The notes below the pieces were generated by a model, which ran no database searches, was not told where the DNA came from, and saw nothing but the letters and a program-made list of their open reading frames with translations. Position numbers and translations under genes: made by a program. Of a stretch of DNA of 64,000 bases, positions 1-14,772 are shown in pieces; within the stretch, counting starts at the first letter, position 1, and each line of letters opens with the position of its first letter. Origin of the DNA: Allodiplogaster sudhausi (taxonomy: Eukaryota; Nematoda; Chromadorea; Rhabditida; Diplogasteridae); contig CALZFC010000081.1 of the NCBI GenBank assembly GCA_945643635.1, positions 1,067,501 to 1,131,500 of the forward strand. The letters run 5' to 3'.

Positions 1-650
1 AGACCCAATGGGTCAATGTCTGCGACATTTGAGCAACGACATTTGAGCAACGGGCTAGATCTTCGTTGGTAGGCCTATGAGACCCAATGGGTTCCACCTA
101 CGACATTTGAGCAACGACATTTGAGCAACGGGCTAAATCTTCGTCCTTGGTATTGGGGGGCCTATGAGACCCAATGAGTTCCACCTACGACATTTGAGCA
201 ACGACATTTGAGCAACGGGCTTGATCTTCGTCCCTGGTATTGGGGGGGGCCTATGAGACCCAATGGGTTCTACCTGCGACATTTGAGCAACGACTTTTGA
301 GCAACGGGCTAGATCTTCTTCCCCCGCATTGAGGGGTCTTTGTAGACCCAATAGGTCTCGCCTGTGACATTTGAGCAAGTAGACAATTGAGCAACGGGCT
401 AAATCCTTTTCGCTGGTATAGAGGGCCTATCAGACCCACTGGATCCAAACTAGCAATATCTTTTTCTTTCGTATAATGGAGACACAATGGGTCCCGTTAC
501 CTGCATCTATGTATGTACTTATACAATTGAGCAATGGAAAATCAATATGGCTGTTATCCGAGAAACTCATACTCACAGTCGTGCATGTGTACTTAAAATG
601 TAGCTCGCCATGATATTTGAAACGCTGACAATACTACCAATGACATGACA
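1..650 (-). repeat. Left arm of a long inverted repeat (foldback-like element)
   Basis: This arm is the reverse complement of 1306-2050. The unique inner part (about 540-650) matches about 1310-1415 with a few changes. The outer part consists of tandem units containing the motif TTGCTCAAATGTCG, a CCCATTGGGTCTCAT stretch and a CCCCCCAATACCA stretch. The arm may continue left of the window. Short ORFs here are repeat translations, not genes. Confidence 0.85.
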
Positions 651-1305
651 ATCCATAATAATTATTTTGACCACTTCAACTACTGAAAATCGCATGTAAA
701 ACTTATCAGATCATTCTTGAGTGTTCGTAGCAAACTACAGGCCCAATTAATGTCGCTTAGGACTCTCGATAATTCCAAATACCTAATCAGGGTTCCAATT
801 TTCGGTCATTTGAGTTTTCTCTAATTCTAAAGTAACACATTTGCAGAAATTTGCATATTTCCACTCTTATTATATTCGTGTGGAAATAAGAGATCCTTTC
901 CGATCCCCGAAAACCGGAAAGAAGAGGAAAATTTCGTTTTCTTCACTTTTCATTTTCTTTATGATCACAAAGAGATTGTTATGTACCTAGATATTGAATA
1001 TCTACATATTGTACAATATATATATATACATTCGCTACTTGACTATGTGAGTCTCGTCATCTCGGAATGGTATATAAACCTTCGATCAGCAGACTCACGG
1101 CTGCTCTTCACTGGACTTCCCTCTTATTTCCGTCCATAGAGATAATCATGCCATAAAATGTAACCAAATAAATATTTTTACTCCTGCTACTATGGGTGAA
1201 AATATGCTTATTTATGCAAATCAGCACTCAATAATTCTCTGATACATTTTCCATACGATTTTCAGATGAAGTGGACAAAATAAGTATCATAAAATAAAAC
1301 AATAA
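651..1305. mobile_element. Core between the two inverted arms
   Basis: About 650 bp of AT-rich DNA sit between the two arms. No ORF of useful length and no transposase motif is visible. A TATA-box-like stretch with downstream pyrimidine-rich DNA lies near 1070-1130. The arm-core-arm layout is that of a foldback or long-TIR element; a non-autonomous state is inferred from the missing transposase. Confidence 0.55.
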
Positions 1306-2215
1306 TTGTCATGCAATTGTAGTATTGTCAGCGCTGTTCAAATGTTACATTTTAAGTACACATGCACGACTGTGAGTATGAGTTTCTCGGATAACAGCCA
1401 TATTTACATTGATTTTCTATTGCTCAATTGTATAAGTACATACATAGATGCAGGTAACGGGACCATTGTGTCTCCATTATACGAGAGAAAAAGATACTGC
1501 TAGTTTGGATCCAGTGGGTCTGATAGGCCCTCTATACCAGCGAAAAGGATTTAGCCCGTTGCTCAATTGTCTACTTGCTCAAATGTCGCAGGTGGAACCC
1601 ATTGGGTCTCATAGGCCCCCCAATACCAGGGAAGAAGATTTAGCCCGTTGCTCAAATGTCGCAGGTGGAACCCATTGGGTCTCATAGGCCCCCCAATACC
1701 AAGGACGAAGATTTAGCCCGTTGCTCAAATGTCGCAGGTGGAACCCATTGGGTCTCATAGGCCCCCCAATACCAAGGACGAAGATTTATCCCGTTGCTCA
1801 AAAGTCGTTGCTCAAATGTCGCAGGTGGAACCCATTGGGTCTCATGGGCCCCCCAATACCAGGGTCGAAGATCAAGCCGGTTGCTCAAATGTCGTTGCTC
1901 AAATGTCGCAGGTGGAACCCATTGGGTCTCATAGGCCCCCCAATACCAAGGACGAAGATTTAGCCCGTTGCTCAAAAGTCGTTGCTCAATTGTCGCAGGT
2001 GAAAGTGGTATTGGGTTTCAGAGGCCCCCAGTACCACTTCCAATACCAGAAGTGGTATCTAGCCCGTTGCTCATTTCCCATTGCTAAAACGTTTTCTTGT
2101 CGCTCATGTGTCGCTTTTGCTCTATTTCCTTGGCGCTCGTTTGACTAGCTGCTCAAATGGCCGCCGTTTCGTTGCGATAAGGCTACGTTGCTCAAATGTA
2201 CCATTGCCAGAAGTA
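1306..2215 (+). repeat. Right arm with tandem 73-88 bp units
   Basis: From about 1560 to 1990 the unit TTGCTCAAATGTCGCAGG plus CCCATTGGGTCTCAT plus CCCCAATACCA plus ACGAAGATTTAGCCC repeats. The period is 73 bp (starts near 1647 and 1720), or about 88 bp where a 15-bp TTGCTCAAA motif is doubled. Beyond about 2050 only degenerate TTGCTCA motifs continue, to about 2215. The arm mirrors 1-650. Confidence 0.85.
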
Positions 2216-2311
2216 CGGTGTTGAAATGTCCTTTTTACAACGTGTTGCTATATTGATGATGCTATTCTGACATGGTCCCAGAGATTCCATAGGCTCTAAA
2301 AATGAGTTCAG

Positions 2312-4712
2312 GCATGACCCTGCTGAAGAAGTACATCTACTTTGCCGACAGCATCCCGGTGGATGGGCTCGTCCCCGTCTATGGAGTGGTCGGCCGAATT
2401 TACACCAACTCAACAAGTCTCTCTCTCCTCTCTCGCACTCTCTCACTCTCTCTCCTCTCTCTCTCTCTCACTCTCTCCCTCATTCTTCAGCTCGCACCTC
2501 CTCGTCTGTTACGACTCCCTTCGAATGCAAAGCAGGAGTCGACTACCGTCTCTACACCAGGGAAACCGTGCCCGTGCGGTGCGTACAAAACAATTCAATG
2601 AGCTATCAAATAATAATAGTTGTTAGTAGGTGGATCTGAATCGAGTGTTGAGATATGACTATTGTCTATCTGTTCAGCTATCACTACTCGGCGACTCCCC
2701 GTGTTGGCGACTTCATCTTTGACGGCCGGCCAGGCACCAGCTTCTATACGTCAGCGTGATCTCCTTCTCTTCCATGTTACTTCTGCTACTTCTCTGATTG
2801 GAGGACAAAGGCAGACACGTATTACATGGCTGGGGACCACGGCTACGACCCGACCTTCCCTGACATGAGAACTATCTTCTTCGCAAGAGGGCCAGCCATC
2901 CGATCTGGACTTGTTCTCAAGCCATTCCAGAGTATCGAGTACTTCCATCTCTTTGAAAGTTGGCAACTGATTTCTCTGTTTCTCTCTCTCTATCTCTCTC
3001 CTTTTCTGTCTTCTTAATTCTCCTGATCAGGCCTTCTTGGCCTCAAGCACACGGTTCCTACCAACGGCACCCTGGGAGTAGCGCATGAGATGTTTGTTGA
3101 GCCAGAACATCTTGACAAAAACTACGTTCCCATTTCGTTAGTCTTTTTCTTCAGTGCCTTATTCATTGTTTTGTATGGTATTGGACATTCAGAAAGGATT
3201 TCAATCTGAACTTTAGGCCCTGCGTCCACGACACAATTTTGGCGAACTGCTCGGCCGAGTGCGATCCTCCACAACTCGTCAGAATTGACTTCTTCTCATC
3301 CCAGAAGCAAAAGATGCAGCTCATCTCCGCATGCTTCCAATTTCATCTACTTCTGCAATAAGATCTGCATGCCCTCCCTGGCTGCAGATGTACTTGTCTG
3401 CGCGTGCCTATGCCAAAGCTGCGATGACTACGACAGCTACAGGGCATGTGGGGATCCAGGCAGAGGGGGGCAAGGCCAGGGCTCATGGACTATGTGCACT
3501 CTTCTTCTATGACATGCAAGCATTCATCGGCGAAGACAGTTAGTAGCTCTCTCTCTCTCTCTCTCTCTTTCTCTTATAGGTCTCGCTCTCTGATATCTCT
3601 CTCTCTCCTCTTATAGGTCTCTCTTTCTCTCTCTGATATCTCTCTCTCCGATGTTTCTCTCTCTCTCTCTCTCTGATATCGCTCTCTCTCATCCTCCTTA
3701 CTAATACTATAATAATAGCTTGAGAAATGATGTTTGAGCCGAAGTGCGTGCTTTGACTGAGACGGTGGACTTCACGTCGATATTCTCTTCCAGCTGGCTG
3801 CACTGTGCCTTCGACACCCTTGACAAGTTCTGTGCGATGCCAGCTCTGCCAGCCCTGGCTCCAGGCAAAGAACTGAGTCTGACGACTCTTCTCCTCTCGC
3901 ATGGATCAAGTGAGTGTCTTCCATTAGTCCCTAAATGAGCCCCTCTCTGCAGACTACGCTGGTCTCTCGCGGGCACGCGTTCCGCTCTACTCGTCATTCG
4001 TTAAAAGTTGGTTCTTTTCTTCTGCGAAGCTGCTATGGGAAGATGAAGAGAAGTTGAGATTTCCTGACTCCTCTGAGCACTCTTCTCTCCTCGTACGCTG
4101 CTCGCTTCGGCCGTCTCCTAGTCATCTCTGGCACTGCTCATGACCACAACCACGACGGTCTAGCTGATCAAAACACTTCGAGGTTGTCTCTTCCTCTATT
4201 TCACTCCTCCTCCAATCTCTCTGCAGCCCCCTGCCCTCTCACATCTTCCGAATCGTGATAGCCTGTGATAGCTGGCGTCCAGATGCAGCTGGCTGCAGTG
4301 ATCCCGCCGCCACGAGAGTGCTTCCCTTCGTGCTGCCTCACGTCGAGAAGGACATCAACTGCCTGGTTGGCACCTCTCTCTTCCCCTCTAAGCATCTCTG
4401 CTTCTCTCCCCCCCCCCCTTTTTCCTCTCATCCGCCCTCAAAACATCTCTACTTCTCTTCCTCTCTCTCTCTTTCATTCTCCCTCAGACCTTCTCTGCTT
4501 CTCTTCCCCTCTCTCTCATTCCCCCCTCTAACCATCTCTGCTCTCTCACCTCACATCCACTGCAGAGTCCAGAGGATCTCCTCTTCGCCTACACAGCCCG
4601 CGTAACTGACATCGAACAGTTGACTGGTCTTCGCTTCTTCGCTGACCCTTCGATCGTCCCTGACAACGTCGCCAGGAGACTCCGGGCATTCGTCGCCCCC
4701 TCTCTTTGGTAG
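2312..4712 (+). CDS. ENPP: Ectonucleotide pyrophosphatase/phosphodiesterase (ENPP1/3-type), 5' part missing
   Basis: ENPP enzymes hydrolyse nucleotide phosphodiester or pyrophosphate bonds outside the cell. This is the C-terminal part of one. Exons read: 2312-2416 (GMTLLKKYIYF), 2491-2578, 2678-2755 (VRYHYSATPRVGDF across the junction), 2804-2958 (AGDHGYDPTFPDMRTIFFA, with the late metal-binding His of the DHGYD motif), 3031-3136 (TNGT), 3230-3282, then less certain exons between 3300 and 4190 that include ISGTAHDHNHDG, matching the divalent-metal loop of the nuclease-like domain. The last exons are 4225-4361 (IACDSWRPDAAGC, FVLPHVEKDINC) and 4566-4712 (ARVTDIEQLTGLRFF). The presence of a nuclease-like C-terminal domain is why ENPP1/3-type is preferred over ENPP4-7. 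The N-terminal transmembrane, somatomedin and catalytic Thr exons are not between 1 and 2311, where the foldback repeat lies. First exon start is set by the AG acceptor at 2310-2311. The middle exons are poorly resolved. Confidence 0.88.
3547..3700. repeat. (CT)n microsatellite, ENPP intron
   Basis: Imperfect CT repeats with GATATCTCTC and TCTTATAGG interruptions fill an ENPP intron. Similar CT tracts lie at 2418-2480, 2985-3012 and 4395-4545, always pyrimidine on the ENPP sense strand. Confidence 0.9.
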
Positions 4713-4778
4713 ATCTCTACTGTGCTCAGAGAAGACAAATGAAAGAATTATGCACTTTTATATCATACACTTTATCAC

Positions 4779-4784
4779 TTTATT
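4779..4784 (-). terminator. Likely polyadenylation signal of FAM50
   Basis: TTTATT on the plus strand is AATAAA on the minus strand, about 50 bp past the FAM50 stop at 4834. It lies about 70 bp beyond the ENPP stop, so the two convergent genes have nearly abutting 3' ends. Confidence 0.5.
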
Positions 4785-4833
4785 TCAAAAATTACACCGG
4801 AAAGACAGTAATCATAAAAAAGATACAGAATGA

Positions 4834-6873
4834 TCAAATGGTCGAAAGATCGTCAATTGTCTTCCTGTATTCCTTGTTAGGCAGGAAGGGCTCCCATCGA
4901 GAAGCAGGATAAATATGCTTGTTCCTCTCGTACCAACTTCGAAGAACAACCGGCAAGGAATAAGAAATGGAATATAGAAAAGAAAAGAATTCGAAGAACA
5001 ACCGGCAAGGAATAAGAAATGGAATATAGAAAGAAAAGAAAAGAAACCTTAGCGGGATGCGACTCTCCCGAGTCGAGAGCCGCGTCTTGTCTTAAGCGGA
5101 TCTCACTGACGGCTTCAAAGATGTAAAGAGGCCCAGTCTTGCCCATTCTCCTCGCGACGATCAAATCTTGAAACCTAAACAAAAAAATAATCAATATTTT
5201 TATCCCCTTTCTAAACAAATAGTGTGTGACTAAAAATATTAGTTTTTTTTAAGTCGTGAGTCTACATCAGTATATCTTATGCTTTTTATAAAACACAGAA
5301 ATGTCCACGAAAGCAGACAAACTAACGTATGAAAGTGAGGAATTATGAGATCTTCCTTCACAAACATGAGGGACTCTGACGTCACCGTCTTCAGTTCCGT
5401 GAACTCTTTCTTCAATGCCTTACAACAGAAGCAAATGAACTGTTAGATTTTAAAAATCGTGAGGAGAGGAAGGAAAGAAAGATCGAGACGTACCTCGATT
5501 GCCTTGCTGAGAAACTGTGCGATGGTGAGCCCTCGCTTGACACGAATGTTCTTCCGATGAGAAGAGCCATCCCAGTAGGCATAGGCAACGGTGATCTCTT
5601 CATTCTTCTCCCTTTCTTGCTGAGCATGCCACTCTGTGGCCAGCTCATCTTTCTTCCTCAACAACATCGCAGGGCATAAGACTTCATTTAGCCAATCAAT
5701 TGTTCGGCTGAAGCTTTTTAAAAGGTTACAACTGATGAAAAAAGTAACTTGGCTAATTCCTTCTCCCTGTCGCTATCGGGCAGAAAACTCGTGTCGACAG
5801 TGGGATCCATTCCGAGGCGCTGCAACAAATGTCATCTCAATTTACTTCAGAGGGATCATGAGCTAAATTTTGAGTTCGTAAGATAAAAGGTCACTCTCTT
5901 CGGAATGAACGAACCTTTTTAGGAATAATAACTTCTTCCTCATCTTCGTCGTCAAAAGCAAACGATAAAGGTCGTTTCGCCTGAATTGATACACAATTAG
6001 TCAAAATTAACAAGCTCTCACAGAAACGATTATAATGCCAAAAATAACACTGACAGAGTGAATTAATAACCTGAACGGGAGCAGATTCGCTGGATGAAGT
6101 CTCTGCTTCCTTCGCCTTCCTATCGAAGCGAGCCGCATCACCACAGTCTTGCACTACTTGATTCCTCCTAAAAAAAGGAACACCATTGCTAATAACTTCA
6201 GAAACAGGAATAAATAAATGAAATCCCTGACCTGACTGTGACTGCATCCTTTTGCTTCTCTTTCATCTCATCAAGAGTGACCAATCCAATCGTCCTCGAT
6301 TTAATTGTTTCCTCCACAGCATCGTAGTTGGCAGTGAACTTAGTGTTAATGCCGCCATTTACTGCAAGAAGAACTTGAGCAGTGAAACAAAATGATGTGA
6401 AGACTATAAACAAGAAAGAGAACAAATATTGACCAGTCGAAGCCTGGTAGGGGTTTAAAATAATTTCTAATAACAAGCTTGCCACCTTTTCTCTCTAAGC
6501 CTCACCCCTTAAAATAAGGATAAAATGGGTAACACGTACTGAACGTCTTTGATATTTTAGAAACATCCGCAAAATTCAAAGAAAATATCCACAGATTTGG
6601 GAATACAGGGAGATTTCAGCTGAAAGCGATCAAAAAACAAGCAAAGACGCATCGACTGGCTCGTTCTTTTTGACAGACTTTTCTTTGAAAAATTATCCTC
6701 CCATACAAAAGCTATCATTCAGAAATTCTGTAGCTAAATAGAAGAAGGAAGAATTAGCAACAAGTTCTAGCCAAGTCCTCTTCAAGCTTCTTCTTCTGCT
6801 GTTCGATGTCCTCCTTCTCGCGTTCTCTTCTCTTAGCCAGATGAATGAGTCGTCCCTCATCAGCACGGGACAT
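4834..6873 (-). CDS. FAM50: FAM50/XAP5 nuclear protein
   Basis: FAM50 (XAP5) is a conserved nuclear protein linked to the spliceosome and, in some lineages, to transcription. Exons (minus): 6873-6762, 6361-6232, 6167-6072, 5980-5915, 5819-5749, 5656-5494, 5418-5327, 5174-5048, 4950-4834; about 324 aa, against about 339 in vertebrates. Recognised blocks in order: [17 protein letters not shown] start; [18 protein letters not shown] and [12 protein letters not shown]; an acidic patch [107 protein letters not shown] and PASRWEP near the end. All exon phases agree. Odd point: the last intron has a good donor (AAG|GT) at 5047, but the conserved VVLRSW boundary at 4950 follows CCG, not AG. The intron 3' end is also duplicated. 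It is transcribed divergently from Hsp90. Confidence 0.95.
4938..5040. repeat. Tandem duplication of the 3' end of the last FAM50 intron
   Basis: A segment beginning TTCGAAGAACAACCGGCAAG occurs at 4938 and again at 4990, a 52-bp offset. It runs through TAAGAAATGGAATATAGAAA in both copies. It contains the intron end plus the first 13 bases of the last exon. Confidence 0.9.
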
Positions 6874-7041
6874 TCTGAAGAATAAATACAAACAAAGCGA
6901 TAGAAGCACGGTAACATTGAAAAAAAAGACATTTGCTGAACTTTCCAGAATTTAGTGTCGTTCAGAGGTTCAAACCTTCGTGTTTAGAATTTTCTCCAGA
7001 ACACACTAAAAATTCTGGCAAACTGCCAAAATTCGACAGAC

Positions 7042-7057
7042 TTCGGGAAATTTCGAA
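7042..7057 (+). promoter_or_regulatory. Heat-shock element
   Basis: TTCGGGAAATTTCGAA reads as TTC-nn-GAA-nn-TTC, three alternating HSF1 pentamer cores with exact 2-bp spacing, followed directly by GAA. It lies about 230 bp upstream of the Hsp90 ATG. Confidence 0.8.
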
Positions 7058-7112
7058 TCCACCGCCTAAATTTCAAATGAACCAATCAGCAACGTTGGCC
7101 CCGCCCCCTCTG

Positions 7113-7130
7113 GAAATTTCTAAAAATTCT
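7113..7130 (+). promoter_or_regulatory. Second heat-shock element
   Basis: GAAATTTCTAAAAATTC reads GAA-nn-TTC-nn-aAA-nn-TTC: four cores in alternating register with one imperfect. It is 56 bp downstream of the first element, a typical clustered HSE arrangement. Confidence 0.65.
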
Positions 7131-7139
7131 GATATTTAG

Positions 7140-10285
<3,146 letters not shown>

Positions 10286-11828
10286 ACGCCTTTATCATGT
10301 TTTACCATTCGAACGGAGCAGGTGTCCAGAATATTTTTGATGCTTTGAATTTTCGATGATCTCCAATGTGTGCCCGAACGTTGTCTGTTGCTTCGAGTAT
10401 ATTCATAAAATATGTCAGCTGAAGCTATTATTCATTAATTCTTAATTATGTTAATGGGTTTCCTCTCGTCGAAACTGATAAACTTTATTGGAAAGCGTAT
10501 GAGTCTGGTAAGGGACAGTCTAGAGGTTTCCGGTTACTTACATAATCGATGTATTCGGTTAATTTCGGTGGTCATTGCAGGCCTGGGCCCCTTTGGTCGT
10601 GTCTATTTTTAAAGCTAGTATGCTCTAGCTGTGAATTCTTAAGCCTGAAGCATATTCTTATTCGAAGATCTGGAGAATCTTTCCCCAATTCTCTCCGAGG
10701 ACGTCAATTGCTTCTTCAGATTACGGAAATGGGTTACCATACTTTGTAGCAGTTGCCTGTTTATGGACGGACTAGGTTCTCCCCAGCTTTTTGATTTTTT
10801 TTTGTAATCAAGTTGATCTAATACCAGTTTTGCATCATAGTTTTAGTCAGATGATTAATGGGGAAGCCCTAAACGTTGAATAATTACCCACGTGGCAAAT
10901 TCCTGGTGAAAACTCATGTTGTGTCAGGCACGAGCTCTTGCTTTAGCAGTTGGCATGAACTTTATTTCTGCCTATTCGACTTCTGCTCTCTAGGCTGGGA
11001 CTACGAAGGGAAAGAGGATTAGCATGGACATGTTACAGATGAGATCCCTTAAGCATTTCTCGCTATGCATTTCGAGGTGGTGTTCCATTCCTTTGAAGAG
11101 AAAATAAGCTAACGACTAAACACCACCTCGGGATATGAGACGGAAGTGGAAACTTGCGCCATTTAAACAGTTAAGCAAATAACAGAATATCCAACATATA
11201 AGAGCAGAGGAAGGGACAAAGGAACAGGGAACGGGGTAAGGATTAAAGGGCGACATAGTCCTAAATACAACTATCAGATGCGCACCCGAGCAGCCTTTCG
11301 CGAGAAAGTCAGTGGAAGGCTTCGGTCGAACAGAGGGAGGAATGTCATCTTACAGAGAGAGAGAGACAGACAGAGAGAGCGGTTGAGCAGGAAAAGGTCG
11401 CACGAAATGTAATTGCGAAGAGGAATCAGACCGTGAGATAATAATGGCGTTGCTTTTCATGCTCCGTATCAAAAGCTATCTTTGCATCTCTTCTAGCATT
11501 CTACTTCAGTTTCTTCTACAACTGCAGCAGTCGAAGAGGGAGGGAGAAATTCGCAGGAAATAAGGCATCAATTGAACGATTTGTATCATCATGAAACACT
11601 AGTCTCTGAAGGACAGGAGAGATATCACACGCGGGTTACAAACACAGTTAGTTATCCGGTAAAACAAATCAAACGTGCAAAGTCGTTTGCACCACAATTT
11701 TCTAGGATCGGAAACAGAAATATACAATATATATGGGGAAGACATAGGGAAATAGTGTAAGAATAAAAGGAAGTGCAGTCTGAGAAGTAAAGAGACAGTG
11801 CGAAAGATGGAGTGCGATAAGCCTAGGC
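10286..11828. other. Intergenic region, Hsp90 3' UTR to WDR62 3' end
   Basis: Hsp90 3' UTR (AATATTTTTG..., possible AATAAA-like signals near 10400) runs into AT-rich spacer. No convincing gene. A perfect 12-bp inverted repeat CGAGGTGGTGTT / AACACCACCTCG lies at 11073-11084 and 11119-11130, and a short GA tract at 11355-11380. Confidence 0.6.
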
Positions 11829-13330
11829 TCAGTTGTTCTTGGCCATCTTGTTGGCCTGCATGAACTGCATGAACATGTTGGCCATTTGCTCCATGGATGC
11901 GGGGTCAAGTGAGTGGCCGGGGGAGGAGGGAGAGTCACGGGAAGGACTGGAGACATCCTGAGGACGGAGCGTGGCTGGCAACTTCCCGTGGTACCTGCAT
12001 CACAACAGTCTGGTCTACTACCATCAAAAGATATGAAATGGAGAAATGACAAGAAACGAAAGACAAATAAGCTTGTAGAAGAAACTAACACCGCGGTGTG
12101 CCGTTGTCTGGGAGAGTCGGAGGGGGCGGCAGTGGAAAGGCGAGCGACTTCGATGGAAGAGGGAGGAATCTCATCAGAGACATGGGAACGGCGAAGGGCA
12201 GACTCATGCGAAGAGCGGAGGACGGACAGGAGACTCGCCTTCTCTGCCTCAGGCAGCCGACTCTCGCGGATCTGGAAATCACCATTAAGGGGGGTTGCAG
12301 AGGGATGGGGGGGGGGGTGACTCACCAGCTTCCCAGCCTGGCGCAGCTTGTCCGTCACTGTCAGCAGGTCGTCCACGCAACCGCGAACATGGAGTGCCAG
12401 TTCTGGATGAGAGAGCGTCAGAGGGACAGAGACAAAGAGAGAGAGAGAGAGAGAGGGAGAGAGAGGGGAAGGGAGGAAGAACAGAGCCAGAAGGACTGAC
12501 TTCTCGCCTCATCCGACTTGCCCTGGAAATCCATGAGCCACTCAGCATTGGCAGGAACAACGGAAGAGCGGGGACTTTCGTCGCTGCCGAGGTCGGGGCC
12601 AACCACATCCTCCCTGCATGGCATGAATGGAAGAACAGTGAAAGAGAGGGAAGAAGATGGACTCACGCTGCCATCTTCTGAGCGAGGTAGTTGGGCAGAC
12701 GACGGGGGGACAGGCGTTGCTGGTCGAACAGGCGGCGGGCCTGCACTGAACTCGTGAAGAGACGAGAACCCTCCACTGAGGACACGGATCTGGAGAAAGT
12801 GGGAGTGAGAGACAGAAAAAGGAGAAAGAAAGAGAGAGAGAGAGAGCGAGGGAGAGAGAGAGAGAGATAGAATGCTGACCGTCCGTTGTGGAAACGATGG
12901 TTGGCTGGAGCATGGAGACCCCTGACAGAGTCGCCAAGAGGGACCCCGTCACTCCCGTTGCTATCACTCTCGTTGCTGGTCTCAACTCGACCATCTCCCA
13001 CATGACGTCGGCGGGGATGGAAACGTTCAACCTGAAGAGAGGAAGATTGGTGGGGCGGGGGAGGGTGAGAGAGGAAGGGAGAGAGTGTGAGGGACAGAGA
13101 TAGAAATTGTAAGAGTGGAAACAGAGAAAGAGAAAGAGTCTAATGTGATGGAAGTGGCAATATGGAGTGGCATACCACTTTCAGGGAAATTATCAGCGAT
13201 TGGAACTGAACAAAATGTTACTGAGCAGAAGGAACGGACTTTCTTCTGCACCGCTCCCCTTCTCGTCTTTATTGGGAAAAGACATCCGCATCCCCGTAGA
13301 GAGCAGCTTGGGCTAGATCCGGGTTGCTGC

Positions 13331-13379
<49 letters not shown>

Positions 13380-14079
13380 AGAGACAGAGAGAGAGAGCAG
13401 TTAGATATAAATACATATTTCAAGGAACCAAGTAAAGATTGCTGACCGAAAAGGTTTTTGTCGTCAGGAACAAAGTCGTTTCTGATCAAGAATATCAAAT
13501 AGAAAAAAATAAATCCAATAGAAGTTGTTTTGATGCTATTTTCGCAGATAAACAGCGTGTGCGACATAAGCAGCGTTGAAATAAGTATACTTTTTGGCAG
13601 CTGCCTGTCGGGCTGGCACAGTAAACGCGCTTGTACCTCCATCTATCCGAAGTATACTCAAAAATAAATTTTAGAACACTAAACTGAATGTGCGTGCAGA
13701 TTTGAAGAAAGCCTATCGTACTCTATGATTTTCTTTCTTAAAATCCGCACGCACATTTGAGAACATGTCTTTCTGGATTCACAAGGGAAAAAGAACAGAA
13801 AAATTCCTTAAATCCCAAAAAAAGGAGAAATAAGATTCTTGACAGAAACAAATTATATCAAAACAATCAAAATTAGAACCTGGCTTTCTTAAGTTCATTC
13901 ATGGCATTCAAGAGTCTCGATCCAGTGGAAGTGGAATCGCTGGGGCTTCCCGCACTCAGGGCTCCCACCGAACGAGCTAGCAGGCGACTCCGGCTGAGGG
14001 AACTGCTGCTGCTGTTACTGGAACAGATGAGTGAGAGAGAGAGAAAGAGAGAGAGAGAGGGAGGGAGGGAGAGAGATTT

Positions 14080-14122
<43 letters not shown>

Positions 14123-14739
14123 GGGACAGCGAGAGGCAGGGAAAAGGGACCTCGGAAGTCTCGGTCGGTCTCCTTCGAGCTCCACAGCCTCGAGCTGTGC
14201 AGCGCGTAGATTGCCAATGGAGCGGGAGCGGGGGACCGCCCCCACATGGCTGGAGGAAGAGCAAGGAGAATCCTCCAGCTCGCCATCCAATGCTGCGATG
14301 TTCTCCGTCGACTTACGTAATCTTAAACTTCTAATTATGGATCTTCAAGATCAATGAAATTAACATCACTATCAATTAGTTTCGTTAAGTATTTCACAAT
14401 TTTAAAATAAAATTTTTACAATTAATCTATTTAATTTTAAAGACGTAAATTAATCTTCTCTGAGCAGAATATGTGAACGATGAGTGCTTTAAAAAGTTCC
14501 GAGCACAGTACAAGTATACTTTAAACAGCGACGCGCGCAAAAAAAATGAACTTGAAGCAGGAAATAATACCTCCTCGTCTGCATGATCCTGTCCAGTGCT
14601 TCTCTGCTTTTACTATTCTCGTCCCCTGCTCGCAGATTAGAACGAGAGGGAGTACGACGCGAGGAGAAGCCTGATCCAGACAGTTCAGAATCCTGCAAAT
14701 AATAGATAAGAGAGAGGGAGAGTGGGGAGGGGATAGACA

Positions 14740-14772
<33 letters not shown>

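Noticed and set aside
1682..2148. Open frames through the right arm of the foldback element
   Set aside because: The repeated peptides simply mirror the tandem DNA units on both strands.
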